Below, one piece after another: positions 14,297 to 27,700 of a stretch of DNA of 64,000 nt. The stretch lies in NCBI GenBank assembly GCA_946122785.1, contig CAMGYJ010000010.1:53134162-53198161 (forward strand), written 5' to 3'. How positions within the stretch are numbered: position 1 is the stretch's first letter; every line of letters begins with the position of its first letter. Under the pieces are notes generated by a model. That model worked only from the letters and a program-made list of their open reading frames with translations, did not search any database and was not told the DNA's origin. The position numbers and the translations under genes were made by a program. Source of the DNA: Linum tenue. Taxonomy: Eukaryota; Streptophyta; Magnoliopsida; Malpighiales; Linaceae.

Positions 14297-16552
14297 ATGG
14301 TGCTGAAGAAACTGAGCAGAAAGGTCAAAACCTTAGTCACTAAGCCATTCGACAAGAAACGCGGTAGAAGCAGCCCTCCTCCTCTGCCTCCAGCTCCTTC
14401 CTTCCATAAACCTCCCTCTCCAATCCACTTCTCTCCATCGTCCCCTGAACAACAACAACTACTACTCTCCCCAATCATGCCTCCGCCGCCGCACCGCCGC
14501 CGCCCTGCTTTCCCATTTGTCTTCCCGCAGGAGAACTCCACCGTCCTCCCGGACCCATCCGCCTTCTTCTCCACCGCCCTCCTCTCTTCCCCTCTCCCCA
14601 CCAATTCCTTCTTCCAGAACTTCACCCTCAAAAATGGCGATCAGCCAGAGTACATCCACCCTTACCTCGTCAAACCCACCGGCTCTGCCCTCTCCGTCTC
14701 CTACCCATCCATCTTCCACAACTCTGCTTTCACTTACCAGGTTTTCAACGCCGATCTCACCCTCTCCGCCGCCGCTCCCTCCGCCGCCGATCGCCACGTC
14801 ATCACCTCCTTCAACGACCTCAGCGTGACGCTCGATTTCCCCTCTTCCAACCTCCGATTCTTCCTCGTCAGAGGAAGCCCCTTCCTCACTTGCTCCGTCT
14901 CCGGAAACACGCCCATTTCAATCTCCACCATTCACGCCATTCTCTCGTGTTCTTCCCCCACCAATTCGCTCAACAAGTACACGGTCAAGCTCAACAACAA
15001 CCAGACCTGGCTCATTTACTCGTCGTCTCCAATCAATTTGACCCACACCACTTCTTCAATCACCTCCGCCGCCGGATTCTCCGGCATCCTGAGGATCGCG
15101 ATCCTGCCCGACGAATCCGACCCGGGATCCGAATCCGAATCCGTTCTCGATCGGTTCAGCTCCTGCTACCCAGTTTCCGGGGAGGCGATTCTCTCCAAGC
15201 CCTTCTCCGTCGAGTACAAATGGGAGAAGAAAGGATGGGGCGATCTGCTTATGCTCGCCCATCCCCTGCATCTCAAGCTCTTATCCGGCGATGACTGCGA
15301 CGTCACCGTTATGGAAGGCTTGAAGTACAGGAGCATGGACGGTGACCTCGTAGCCGTCGCCGGCGATTCGTGGGTCCTAAAATCGGATCCTGTTTCAGTG
15401 ACTTGGCATTCGATTAAGGGAATCAAAGACAATGGCTACAATGAAATCGTGGATGCGCTTCGCAAGGATGTGGATGGCTTGAATGCATCGGCGATAGCCA
15501 CGACCTCGTCTTACTTCTACGGCAAATTGGTCGCCAGGGGAGCTAGATTGGCGTTGATCGCCGAGGAAGTCGGTTTCCCTGATGTGATTCCGGCAGTAAG
15601 GAAGTTCTTGAAGGAGACGATTGAGCCATGGCTGGAAGGGACATTCAATGGGAATGGGTTTATGTATGATGGCAAATGGGGTGGCATTGTTACCAAGCAA
15701 GGACTAACAGATTCCGGTGCTGATTTCGGGTTTGGCATATACAACGACCACCATTTCCATCTGGGTTATTTCCTTTACGGCATTGCTGTTCTTGCCAAGA
15801 TCGACCCGGCCTGGGGGAGAAAATACAGGCCACAAGCTTACTCTCTAATGGCCGATTTCATGAACCTGGGAAAGCGATCGGATTCGAGTTACACTCGTTT
15901 GAGGTGCTTCGATCTGTACAAGCTTCATTCTTGGGCGGGAGGGCTGACCGAATTTGCGGATGGACGGAATCAGGAGAGCACAAGTGAGGCTGTGAATGCA
16001 TATTATTCAGCTGCTTTGATGGGATTAGCTTATGGAGACACCCATCTCGTCGCCATTGGATCCTCGCTTGCTGCGATGGAGATTCAGGCAGCACAGACGT
16101 GGTGGCATGTGAAGGAAGGTGACACCATCTATGCTACGGATTTCACTGCTGAGAACAAAGTGGTGGGAGTGCTCTGGGCCAGCAAGAGGGACAGCGGGCT
16201 GTGGTTCGCGCCACCCGAATGGAAGGAGTGCAGGCTTGGGATTCAGGTGCTGCCATTGCTGCCGATCACTGAAGTGGTGTTCTCTGATTTGAAGTTTGCG
16301 AGGGAGCTCGTGGATTGGACTCTGCCGGCGTTGGGGAGGGAAGGAGTTGGAGAAGGTTGGAAAGGGTTTGTGTATGCGTTGGAAGCGATGTTTGATAAAG
16401 GGAGTGCTTTGGAGAAGACCAAGAGGTTGAATGGCCATGACGATGGGAATTCGCTTAGTAATATGTTGTGGTGGATACATAGCAGAGATGATGAAGGAGG
16501 GTGTGAAGGTGGTGGAGGGAAGTTCTGCTGGTTTGGTCACTACTGTCACTAA
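14297..16552 (+). CDS. GH81 endo-1,3-beta-glucanase
   Basis: Intronless 751-aa glycoside hydrolase of family 81, which cleaves beta-1,3-glucan (callose or fungal wall laminarin) internally by inversion. The start chosen, MVLKKLSRKVKTL, is basic like other plant family members; an ATG 42 bases upstream is in frame. The N-terminal half (from about residue 75, PLPTNSFFQNF) is the beta-sandwich part and the C-terminal half is the (alpha/alpha) barrel. The two active-site segments are present: FGIYNDHHFHLGYFLYG (catalytic Asp near residue 485) and GRNQESTSEAVNAYY (catalytic Glu near residues 559-563). No clear signal peptide is visible. Residues 25-75 are Pro/Ser-rich. The coding sequence is GC-rich compared with its AT-rich surroundings. 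Full length for the family, with no break. Confidence 0.93.
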   Translation: MVLKKLSRKVKTLVTKPFDKKRGRSSPPPLPPAPSFHKPPSPIHFSPSSPEQQQLLLSPIMPPPPHRRRPAFPFVFPQENSTVLPDPSAFFSTALLSSPLPTNSFFQNFTLKNGDQPEYIHPYLVKPTGSALSVSYPSIFHNSAFTYQVFNADLTLSAAAPSAADRHVITSFNDLSVTLDFPSSNLRFFLVRGSPFLTCSVSGNTPISISTIHAILSCSSPTNSLNKYTVKLNNNQTWLIYSSSPINLTHTTSSITSAAGFSGILRIAILPDESDPGSESESVLDRFSSCYPVSGEAILSKPFSVEYKWEKKGWGDLLMLAHPLHLKLLSGDDCDVTVMEGLKYRSMDGDLVAVAGDSWVLKSDPVSVTWHSIKGIKDNGYNEIVDALRKDVDGLNASAIATTSSYFYGKLVARGARLALIAEEVGFPDVIPAVRKFLKETIEPWLEGTFNGNGFMYDGKWGGIVTKQGLTDSGADFGFGIYNDHHFHLGYFLYGIAVLAKIDPAWGRKYRPQAYSLMADFMNLGKRSDSSYTRLRCFDLYKLHSWAGGLTEFADGRNQESTSEAVNAYYSAALMGLAYGDTHLVAIGSSLAAMEIQAAQTWWHVKEGDTIYATDFTAENKVVGVLWASKRDSGLWFAPPEWKECRLGIQVLPLLPITEVVFSDLKFARELVDWTLPALGREGVGEGWKGFVYALEAMFDKGSALEKTKRLNGHDDGNSLSNMLWWIHSRDDEGGCEGGGGKFCWFGHYCH

Positions 16553-17158
16553 AAGATCATTCCTTTATGTTACAAGACAGTTAGTTTGTGGAATAAATTC
16601 TGGGTTTTGTTGCTGTGTGTGTTTCTGTACATTATGTATTTGCTTGTTCTTCTTGATTGTGTTTTTCTACGAGCCATTTGCATTTGGAATCTGATGATAC
16701 ATATGCAGCAATGGCGTCTGAAGTCTGCTGCAACCCAGATACATGGAAAAGGAATACTAGTATTAGCATAACAGAATATGGCAAATGATGGCGAGAACCG
16801 TAAAAGCATTTTGGATTTGGATATGGATGTTCTTCAAATGCGCGAACACTTGGTCTGAGCTTTGGGAAATGATGATGGGCAATGATAGGTTCTTATCAAC
16901 TGAACCACTTCAGTGCAGAGGTAGTCAAAGGAGAAGACGACTTAAAGAAGGAAATCTTGCCTACTTTTCCAGTTTGTTAGAGTGGAAAATTAGGGAACAA
17001 CAATATGGGTTTATTGGAACTATTCGAAAGAAACAAAGATAGATGGGAAATCAGAAGGAAAAAAAACCCTACAAATACAACAAAAGCTACAGACTTGCAA
17101 GACAAGTAGCCCTCTCATCTCTGCAATGGAGATCTGGAGTGGTGTATCTCTCTGCTTC
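16553..17158. other. Intergenic between convergent GH81 and FPS genes
   Basis: The convergent genes leave 606 bases here that must hold both 3' UTRs. Only short open frames without recognisable content are present. Confidence 0.5.
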
Positions 17159-19673
17159 TCACTTCTGCCTCTTGTAAATCTTGCCCAGGAAGGACTTCAA
17201 AACTGCTTGCACAGCTTTGCTGGGATGAGCTTCTATGGAGGTTATTATTTTCTCGTAGCTTTTGCTCTCGTACTCCTCGAAGACTCCCTAATCAAAGATC
17301 GAAAAGTTTTAACAGTTGGAACTTTGTAAATGATTCTTACAGCAAATTGAGACGGGAATCGTGAAGAACGAAAGGTCAAACCTGGAGATTCAATTCATGG
17401 TAGAGGGCCTTCACTTTGGCAACATTGCCTGGATCAGCTTTGCCATAGTTCTCCTGCAAAGAGTTTTGAGCCATGGTTTAAGCCACATGAGGAGATCTTG
17501 AATAGAGAGAATGAACACTGAAAACGGTGGAAGGAAGAATACTTACGAGCAACAGTTTCTTCTGTTCATCATTGCTAAGTTGGAATGCTTTTACCACCAA
17601 CCATGAGCACTTGAAATCTTCAATATCTGTTCCAATCTGCGAATTGGGAAAATGTCCAGTTAGACCAACTTTTCAGATGTCGTTCCTTGAATTTCTACCT
17701 TTTCCATATACAAGTTTGGTCAAGAGCTCACCTTGCCAATAGTCTCAGGATCACCAAAGCAATCCAAATAATCATCCTACAGAGGGAACCAAAACAAGCA
17801 TTTAAAATATGAACCAGAAAGAGAAATTACAGGTGAGCATGATCAACCTCTTTCGATTATCATTCGGCACAAATCTCATTTTGTGTCTCCAAATCAGACC
17901 CACATTAAGCTGAAGAATCATATTGAAGTTCATGGGCACAGCAAGAGATTCTGCAAACCTAGATAAATCAACTATAAGAACAAAGGAGAGCCAAATAGAA
18001 GTTGATCATTACCTGCACTTGGAAGTAGGTTCCCATCTCAACCAAAATGTTCTGCACTTCGATATGGTTTTCGAGTTTCTCACCAGCCATCAGCAATGCA
18101 CAAGCAACCTGAGCAGATATAGACATAGGTTGGATGATCAATACCACTATCATCAAAATCGAACACTTTCAAATTTCAAGTGCATTATGCTATCAAAATT
18201 TGCAGACAGAGTAAATGCCAACTCACAGGGAGGTAAAAGGAATAGTAAGCTGTCTTGTACTGGACAATTCTTCGGTGGCTGCAAAAGTTACCATCAATAA
18301 GGTTACATATAACACAGGATAGCAATGTGAAGGCAGAACAAAATGAAGCCCTTCTTAAAGTTAAAGCCACGACTAGAAAGTTACTGAGAAAAATAAAAGC
18401 TCGAGTTCCATGCTGAAATTCAGAAGTTGGAACTTACAACATATGCGACTTATAAGATGAAAAGATATCTCCTAAAAAAGAAATAAGTGGAAAAAAGGTG
18501 AAAAGGAGATGCATAATAGATTACTCACAGTGACTCAGTATACTTGGACAGATCCTTTTCTCCTTCAAGCGTTGTAATTAGATCTATCATCTGTCCATGG
18601 GCAGTTTGAAACTCCACCTAAAACAAGAAATTGAATTAGAGTAACTATCATGTGATCAAATCGAATGAACAAAAATTACAATATAATGAGATGCCAATCT
18701 AACCTCATTGAACAAATCCAGGAGATCCACATAGTAATCCTTGTTTCTGAAGTGTTTCTTGAGCATCCTCGGAATATGGTTCCTCAGCAGAATACCATCA
18801 TTTACTGCAATCATACCAACCTGCAGAGATCGCATGCCAAGATTTCCAGTCCAATTGATTCACCAAATCAGAATTTGCAAAGTTACACTAGAAACAAATC
18901 ACAGCAAGCACTTTCTCAGAACAGGTACCTTGGGCAGCCTAAACCAACAAGGTTGACCACGACGAGTGTGAGAGGCATCCATGATGTCATCAAGCACCAG
19001 AAAGTATGCTTGAAGCTGAAAAGGAATAGAACAAACAGCCAATGTCAGTGCCAAAAATATCAAGAAGATCATACCTTTGGCCATCATGCAACGAGGGGAA
19101 TAGTAAAACCGGAAAGGGGAAGCATGAGTCCAATCAATACCCATTCAATACACCAACCAAGGGTGCTGGAAAGAAAGATTTCATCTTCAGTTAGGTCCTC
19201 TCCTTCTTTCAACAACTTGAGGCTGTCTACCACGGATAATCCCCGGTTCAACTTCCCTGTAAAAATCCAGCCAACATTACTAAACCATTTGCTGCAACCG
19301 AGTATTAATTTAACATCTTTCTGCAGATCAACTTTAAGTGCATCCCATACCTCCAGGCACAGTGTAGTCCAACATCTGCCACAAATAGAAACGAAAGAGA
19401 CATTGAGTAAAAGGAGTTCTGAGATGCATACATTCATCAAACTAAGTCAATTGCACCAAGAGATGACCATTCCTAATAGTTGTTATTGAGATCTAGAATA
19501 GAAAGGAACCAAATTAAGAAGAGAACTCCCTACAAATAAAGAAAAGTTGCAGAGTAAGTAACCTTTTCAACCCATTGACTAGAATCAGGACTCCATTCAA
19601 AGGCAGGGTCTTCCAGGAGATCCTTCTTCAGGGTATCATAAACCTTCAGGAACATTGACTTCAGATCTGCCAT
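17159..19673 (-). CDS. FPS: Farnesyl diphosphate synthase
   Basis: Cytosolic prenyltransferase that condenses DMAPP/GPP with IPP to make farnesyl diphosphate for sterols, sesquiterpenes and protein prenylation. Twelve exons on the minus strand: 19673-19563, 19375-19351, 19256-19141, 19015-18929, 18820-18704, 18617-18529, 18278-18227, 18108-18013, 17776-17732, 17636-17547, 17453-17382 and 17287-17159. They give 1029 bases, or 342 aa, the usual plant FPS length. Both Asp-rich motifs are intact: DDIMD (exon 4, [20 protein letters not shown]) and DDYLD (start of exon 9). The loop [25 protein letters not shown] and the basic C-terminus GKIYKRQK are also present. The start [16 protein letters not shown] has no plastid extension, so I infer the short cytosolic form. 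All splice sites are GT-AG. Confidence 0.96.
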
Positions 19674-21861
19674 GACGTGGAATGCTTAAAGCACAGGAGC
19701 AGTACCTGCCGATAACATTCTTCCAAAGTCAAGTTCCAACACCAGGTAACAAAAGAAGCTTATAACACACAGTAACCATAAATTTCGCAGCAAACTGGAT
19801 TCTAAAGCAGCAGCTGGGATAAAACAAAGCACAACCCATCTGAATTTCCCCACAACCCAACAATACCCAGAAACCAAAGATGAAAACTTTCAAACGAATT
19901 GACCAAGAAACTTCCTTCAATCCAAAACATCAATCGCAAATCCTACATTGAAAAACGAATGCACAACCCAGCAGCAGATCCATGGCCAGAGTCATAGCAG
20001 AATTGTAACAACGCGAGCAAAAAGAAGGGGTCGGAGTAATCAATAGCGGGGGAAGAATCAATGAAGAACATACTGTAGCCGGCGGTGGGGGGATTGAGCT
20101 AGCTACGGGAGTAACTAGCGTCGGCGACAGGCGGGGAATCAGATCGCCGGCGGGGGGGGAAGGGAGATTGTTGTTTGAATGGGAATTGGGGGAGAATGAA
20201 TGAAGAGAAGTATGAATTTTATGATCGACAAGTGTGGGGCTTTCTTTCGTGGGGAGATTTATTTATGGACAGGTTGAGCGTTCCCTCCCTGTGAATGGGA
20301 TGTGAGGATGGAGGAGAGTGTCGCTGGTTGGTGGGCGGACTGTGGGGAGTGTTTGCACTTTTACCAGTCACTCTGCTCTCTCTGCTATTTCTCCTTTTTC
20401 TTTCTTTGTGATGGGGACTTCAAAGAGAGAGAGAGAGAGAGAGAGAGTCAATAGTGTTGTGCTCGTTCTTAAATTCTCCAAGGTTTCCTTCTTCCATTAA
20501 TGAGTCTAAGGTTGTGTACTTGGTTTTTATTTTAATAGAGAAATATATAAATTTTAGGATATATATTATATATACATAAGTCCATATTTTCTAAATAATA
20601 TATTGGTGTGGGTGTGTGAAATAATAACTTGTGCTCAACATAATTTGAGTAATTATTTTAATGTGAATTCAATAAATCATTTTTAGATAAAAGTTTGCTA
20701 TTAAGCAAATTTTGATCATCAGTTATTTTTTAATCTGGCTGTTTATACCACCCGGCTGCGACAGCATGATGGTTGGTTTGATGTGCAAGTGTTAGTTTTG
20801 GGCCTGTCGTGTTTACGATCTCGTGTCTTGTTTTGATATTGGGCTTTTCTTTCAATGGGTCGGTCAAGCTTTAATCAATTTTTTTTGTTTTGTTTTGCTG
20901 ATTTTGTCTATAATCTGTATACTCTTCTTTGTATTCATTTTTCTATCATATTTCGTCTATTCAAATATTACCTTTTTTATGCAAATAATATCGTATCTTA
21001 CTAGTTTTACCATCTTTAGAATCATGAAAGAAAACAAACAAATCATAAGATGACATATAATACGATCCTAAATCTGAATATTGAAGTGTATATATATATC
21101 ATTGATCACTCCTATCTATCTTTTTGCATATTTTACTCTCTCACTTGTTCTTCTTCCTCTTCAAACAAACAAACAACTCAATAAGTTATCTAACCTTTTC
21201 ACCAACCTATAGAATTTCGGCCATATTTTATGACAATTGTTTCATCGATCTTCATATAAACTTGCTCATGCAACAACCCGTAACACTAGAGTTTCCACCT
21301 AAAGCCAAATATTGGTTCTGGGAAAGCATCTCCTTGGGAATCCTGATGGAGGGTCAAGATTCAGTGGCTGGGCGACACGTGGACGGCAGTGATTGCGCCA
21401 GTCAGGGTGGAGAATCCGCCAATGGAGCTGTGGTACCAGTAGCAAGAAATTTTGTTTTGCCAAATGATGGTTACAATAATGTTTGTTTATTCATCTTGGA
21501 AATCTCCTTTGTGAAAGATTCGTATTTCTGAGAGCCAACAAACCAATGAGACATTGGGAATATTTTTCAGAGATTGTGTGCATCGAACAAATATTTAATT
21601 ATTATTATGCTAGTAATCTAACACCAAAGAGATGTTCTTCAAATAAGTGCTTAGATCGATCACATGTAGATCTCCCAAAAGAAAAGGAGGGAAAAAAATA
21701 ACAATTATATATTGGAGATAGCCAGCCTTTCCTCCTCGTGACAATTGAAATAAGAACTCTTGCACTTTCCTTGAAAATTATTCACATATATATTAAGAAG
21801 TCAAATAAGAGGTGATCTATATATAAAATTCCATTATTTCAAAATTAACATGGATAATACA
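19674..21861. other. FPS upstream region and AT-rich intergenic DNA
   Basis: About 19680-20280 is likely the FPS 5' UTR and promoter; a GT donor near 19705 would allow a leader intron. From 20500 the sequence is AT-rich. A short GC-richer stretch at about 21310-21450 is open in one frame but I cannot assign it to any family. No gene is supported. Confidence 0.45.
20424..20447. repeat. (GA)n microsatellite
   Basis: A perfect run of twelve GA dinucleotides (24 bases) about 750 bases upstream of the FPS start codon. GA/CT tracts are common in plant promoters; no function is claimed. Confidence 0.95.
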
Positions 21862-21869
21862 GTACTATA

Positions 21870-22989
<1,120 letters not shown>

Positions 22990-22997
22990 GTACTATA

Positions 22998-23328
22998 TAC
23001 TATATAAATTAGCTATCATGACAATTCAAAATGTGACGGCCACCAATTAACAACCCTGAAAATGACCAATATATAAAATATGTAAAGGGTTGAGAAAAGT
23101 TGCATGATTTGCATATGGGCTTTGTGGGGTTCATCATATTTGATTTTTCCAATGTAATCATGAATATGAAGTTTGTAATTGTTTATCATACATTATGTAT
23201 TTTTAATTGATGGCTAATATTGAGGATGATTAGATATTAAACACTAGAACTTTGATTAGCTCTAATACTGTGTCAATTTTGCAGTTGAACTTAATAATTC
23301 GAACTATTAATAGAAAAAGTTTCATAAT
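22998..23328. other. AT-rich spacer
   Basis: Plain AT-rich sequence between two mobile elements. Nothing recognisable. Confidence 0.5.
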
Positions 23329-23333
23329 GAATC

Positions 23334-24383
23334 TGGTGGATCCTAAGAAAATTTTATTCTATTGGACGGAAACAACCCCACCCCGGGGTCACTCGGGTCA
23401 AATACTTTGGGTCACCTTGGGGTCACTCCGGCCACCCCGGGGTCAAATACCTTGAGTCACCTAGCCCACCTTGGGGTCACTCAAGCCACCCCGGGGTCAA
23501 ATACCTTGGGTCACCTTAGGGTCACTCCGGCCACCCCCGGGTCAAATACCTTGGGTCACCTAGTCCACCATGGGGTCACTCCGGCCCACCCCGGGGTCAC
23601 TCCGGTCACCCCCGGTCAAATACCTTGGGTCACCTTGGGGTCACTCCGGCCACCCCGGGGTCAAATACCTTGGGTCATCTTGGGTCACTCCGGCCACCCC
23701 GGGGTCAAATACCTTGGGTCACCTTTGGGTCACTCCGCCCACCCCGGGTCAAATACCATGGGTCACCTAGCCCACCTTGGGGTCACTCAGGCCACCCCGG
23801 GGTCAAATACCTGGGTCACCTAGCCCACATCGGGGTCACTCCGGTCATCCGGGTCAAATACCTTGGGTCACCTTAGGGTCACTCCGACCACCCCGGGGTC
23901 AAATACCCCGGGTCACCTCGGCTACCTTGGGCTCTCCGCCCACCCCAGGTCACCTCAACCTTTAGCCACGTACCACCCTCAACGTGTCCTCTCACCACAC
24001 CACCAAGATCTCGAAGGAGACACGTACTCCCTTCATGTTCACCTGGGGGCCTCTATAAAAGGCCACTTCGTCTCCGGATTGAGGTAAGTAAAAAATCCTC
24101 ATGCCTAAACCCATGAACTCGCGCTATGATTAGCGTAGAGGTTCATTTCCTACTCCATTCCTTCATCTTTCTTTTCGAGGTCATATTCCTCTCCACTCAA
24201 CCCACTCACTAACTTGAGCGTCGGATAGTGTCCCCGTCGAGATCGGCCGACAGACCCTTTTTGTAGAAGACGACCGGAGCCGACATCACAAGTGAAGTTC
24301 AAGGTGAAAAGTGGTCGTCGACCGACTCCGGTGCCCAACATTAAAAAAAAAACTCGACGTCGGCTACAACCTTGGCATCAACA
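23334..24383 (+). mobile_element. Probable solo LTR of a gypsy-type retrotransposon (1050 bp)
   Basis: The block starts TGGTGG and ends CAACA, and is bracketed by a 5-bp direct repeat GAATC (23329-23333 and 24384-24388), the size typical of LTR retrotransposons. It has the layout of an LTR: a repeat-rich U3, a TATAAAA box at 24054-24060 (GCCTCTATAAAAGG), then a transcribed-type R/U5 stretch including ACTTGAGCGTCGGA, which resembles a motif I recall from LTRs of the plant Tat/Ogre lineage. No gag or pol and no second copy lie nearby, hence solo LTR. The ends rest mainly on the 5-bp match, so they are likely but not certain. Orientation follows the TATA box. Confidence 0.68.
23380..23955. repeat. 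GC-rich minisatellite, 45-57 bp units
   Basis: About eleven imperfect head-to-tail copies built from the submotifs GGGGTCACTCCGGCCACC, GGGGTCAAATACC and TTGGGTCACCTT. Some units carry an extra AGCCCACC segment, which explains the 45 versus 55-57 bp spacing. It lies wholly inside the LTR, upstream of its TATA box. Open frames across it are repeat artefacts. Confidence 0.93.
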
Positions 24384-24388
24384 GAATC

Positions 24389-24784
24389 TCATACAAAAAT
24401 TGGAGGGTAAGAAAATAGGTTCATCATAGTTTGATGTTGTTGGAAGGAATTTGATAGTATATTGCATCTGATACAAGAGAATAAGTTACAATTAAAAATT
24501 ATCTATTTTCAAAACATAGAATACCTACAATATGTTACAGATCGAAAAATTACAACAAACAAACAAGTCATGAAATTGGATCACAACCCTCATAATAAAA
24601 AAAAACCCTTGAAATTTAAGGGCATGCTTCTAGCTAGTGAAGAAGATTAAACAATCCGAATCAAAAGAAGGTAGGAAAAAAAAAACAAAAAAGGAATATA
24701 TGCATACAATATGTATAACTAATTCGAATCAATTAATCGATCATCAGAAAATGATTCGTCATTAGAAGTAAATCAAATCGAGTA
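24389..24784. other. Spacer and 3' UTR of the polygalacturonase gene
   Basis: AT-rich, with several A-tracts. The part next to 24785 is the expected 3' UTR of the minus-strand gene. Nothing else is seen. Confidence 0.45.
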
Positions 24785-27700
24785 TCAGCAACCAGGCGGT
24801 GGCGGTTTTCCTGAAATTATCGGCTTAACGTTGATGCACGTCGATTTGGCACCCCCCTTCGTACAGGTTAGATCAATGTCGGTCAACGCAATTCCTTCAC
24901 ACGGATTCAAACTGCTGCACTTCAACGTGATCGTATCTGGGTCCGTCGTAGTCCCATGAATGTTTGTGAACGTCACGTTACTTATTTTCACCTTCGACGC
25001 TCCCTGAAAAGACATGAGAAATTATCAGACTTTTTTTTTTCTTCGCCCTTTTTCGCGACCCGTCACTAAAAATCGGTGACTAAAAGTTGAGATATAACGA
25101 ATTCGTCACCTTGGACTTGCACGCGCCATCCGGACAGTACTCTTGATCAATGATAATGGCATTCTGCACATCATCCAACGTAATATCGTCGAAATGTATG
25201 TCGGAGGCAACTCCGGCCTCCTGGTCCGGCCACGACTTGATCCTGACGCCGTTTTCCGTGTCCTTGAGGGTGCAATTCTTGACGTGGATTCCGGTCACCG
25301 GAGATTCGTTGGGGTACTTCCCCAGGGAGCCGATGGCGATCCCGTGGCCCGGACCGCACGTCACCCCCTCGATGTTGACGTTGGTGACGCCGTCGACCAT
25401 GGAGATGCAGTCGTCGCCGGTGGCGATGGTGACGTCGATGATGTTGATGTCGCTGGACATGCTGAGGTGGATGCCGTCGGTGTTGAGGCTGTCGCCGGGG
25501 GCCGTGATGTTGACTTTTGTGAAGGTGACGTTTTTGGAGTCGAGGACGGCCATGTGGAAGAAGTTGCTGTCTTTGCTCGTGATTCCGGTGACCAGCCCAT
25601 TGGTGACGGACTGGAACCTGAGATTCTGCACCAATTGGCGACAAACGATTAGTCCGTCACTGAAAAGTGATAGTAAGTGGTATATAATTCAGAATTGAAC
25701 CTCTTTCAATTAATGATTGTGAAACCATACTCGCCGTTTTATAGAAAAAGTTAGTGATAGTATATTTTTTACTAATTTCATCCATTAAAACCGTCTAAGT
25801 TCGGGTATCTCGTAGCTTCAGTCAGATCGTTCAGTAGAGTAGGATTTCTAAAATATTGCTCCCAACAACTCGAATTATTGAGAACAAGTGGTTCATGACA
25901 GGGTATCAGTAGGGGTGTTCAAACGGATTGGTTACCATGGTAACCATATTAACCGGTAGCATTCGATTAATTTGGTTTGGTTAATTTGGATAATTGGTTT
26001 TGGTTATTTTTTTTTTTTTTTGCTTATTTGGTTTAGGTGGTTTGGTTTGGTTTCAACACTGCTAACCAATGAAACCAATTAATGATACACTTAAAAATTA
26101 TTTATACTTCCATGCAACCAACCAAACCAAACTTTCGTGATTTCCTATTTTATTTCTATGTGCACAACAAACCAAAACATTGTGCGTCAAAAATTAAATG
26201 GGTATGTCTATTTACTAAACCAAAACATCCTAGACAGCTACTAGACTTTAGGATTACGTACAATAACATGACAGCGACCTCAAACTATGCATAGTTTAAG
26301 TATTTTGTAGGAGAGCTTTAACTGCCTGATGAGTGGTATGGGTATGTATTTAATACTTATGTTAAGGGTTTGTTGTAAGCTAACTATATTAGGCGCAGAG
26401 ATGATGAATGATGTATTAACTCGAATGATGATCATAATCATTGTTATGTTAATTGGTTAATCCGATTATCCGATTAACCAAACCAATTAAACTTTGGTTT
26501 GGTTAATTTGGTTTTCGTGTTAATTTGGACGGTTTGGTTAAGACATTTTATTCCACGATTAATGAAATATAGGCTTAATTGGTTTGGTTATTTCCACGGT
26601 AACCATTTGAACACTCCTTGGTATCAGGGCAGTTTGTGGCCGAGAGGTCTTCTGTTTGATTTTCGGGGACCCTGTTTATTTAGCCTATGATATTTGGACC
26701 TATGCAAAATTCAAGGTCATATATGACGAATTTCGTTTGAATGGGGTATTATCAAGTGATATATGATCAATAATTGAACACCTTCCAACAATTTGAGTTA
26801 TTGAACGAACTGATTCTTTGCAAACATTGGTTTTTTGGTGTCGGGAAGTAATACTAGCATTAGCAACGAGTGGTGGAAAGCATAGATGACAACATACCGC
26901 TGCATTGGGCTCCGTTTTGCCGGCGCCTTTGCCGTCGAATGTGCCGGTCCCGGAGAGTACGAAGTTCTCAATGTGTTTGAAGACGAACCAATTATCGCCG
27001 ATAATTGAGTCTTTAGCCGAAATGGTTCCAAGAACTTGGACTTCGATTGGGGCTTTACATGGTCCGGTAACCACCGCCAGGCCACATACGAATTCTCCCG
27101 CCGGAATCACAATCGTCGACGGCGTCGGCGAGTTACATGCCCCTACCCATGTTTTTAGGAAGGCCTATATATACCCAAGTCAATTAGCTTAAGAAAGAAA
27201 AAAAAAATAGTCAAGCATAGGGATGACTAGGTAAGAATACATAAGTTGTAGCACATGCTAACTACATGTTAAACTAAAACATCATTTAAGTCGACAAATG
27301 CTATGACGAATTGAGTGTGATTTATTTTAATGAAAACTTTTCCGAGACGATTAGCTAACAAATTACTTGTCGATAGTCGGAGGGTAAAATTCTTTATACT
27401 CAAAGATTAATTTATAATCAAAATTATCATATTAATTCTACGACTGGTTCAACATTTTGTTATTGTCTGAAGATAGTGAATGCTCTCTTTAAAAATAAAC
27501 AAACTAGTAGAGTTTAGAAAACGAGTATTGTATGTATAATTTTGAGGATATATTATTATTTCAAAAGGAAAATCATTGTTAATGATATGAGTAAAATTTA
27601 AGAAAAAATTAGATACTTTGTAAGGTTTTTTTTAATAGATATACCAACATAAAAGTAGCAAGAAATACTATGTAAATTGTTGACATTGAAGTGATTTTTA

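Noticed and set aside
14224..15744. Several open frames on the minus strand and in other frames
   Set aside because: GC-rich coding sequence of the GH81 gene produces long open frames in other phases; only the 751-aa frame has family motifs.
21310..21450. Coding fragment in a GC-richer patch
   Set aside because: It is open in one frame but matches no family I recognise and has stops or no splice partners around it.
23380..23955. CRISPR-like array
   Set aside because: The repeats are contiguous and imperfect with no unique spacers, in plant DNA; this is a minisatellite.
23362..23965. Overlapping open frames of 60-150 residues with Pro/Gly/His repeats
   Set aside because: They arise from the minisatellite, exist in all three frames, and have no start context or family.
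25143..25698. Plus-strand open frames of 169 and 182 residues
   Set aside because: They lie opposite the polygalacturonase exon with the NTDG, GDD, GHG and RIK motifs.
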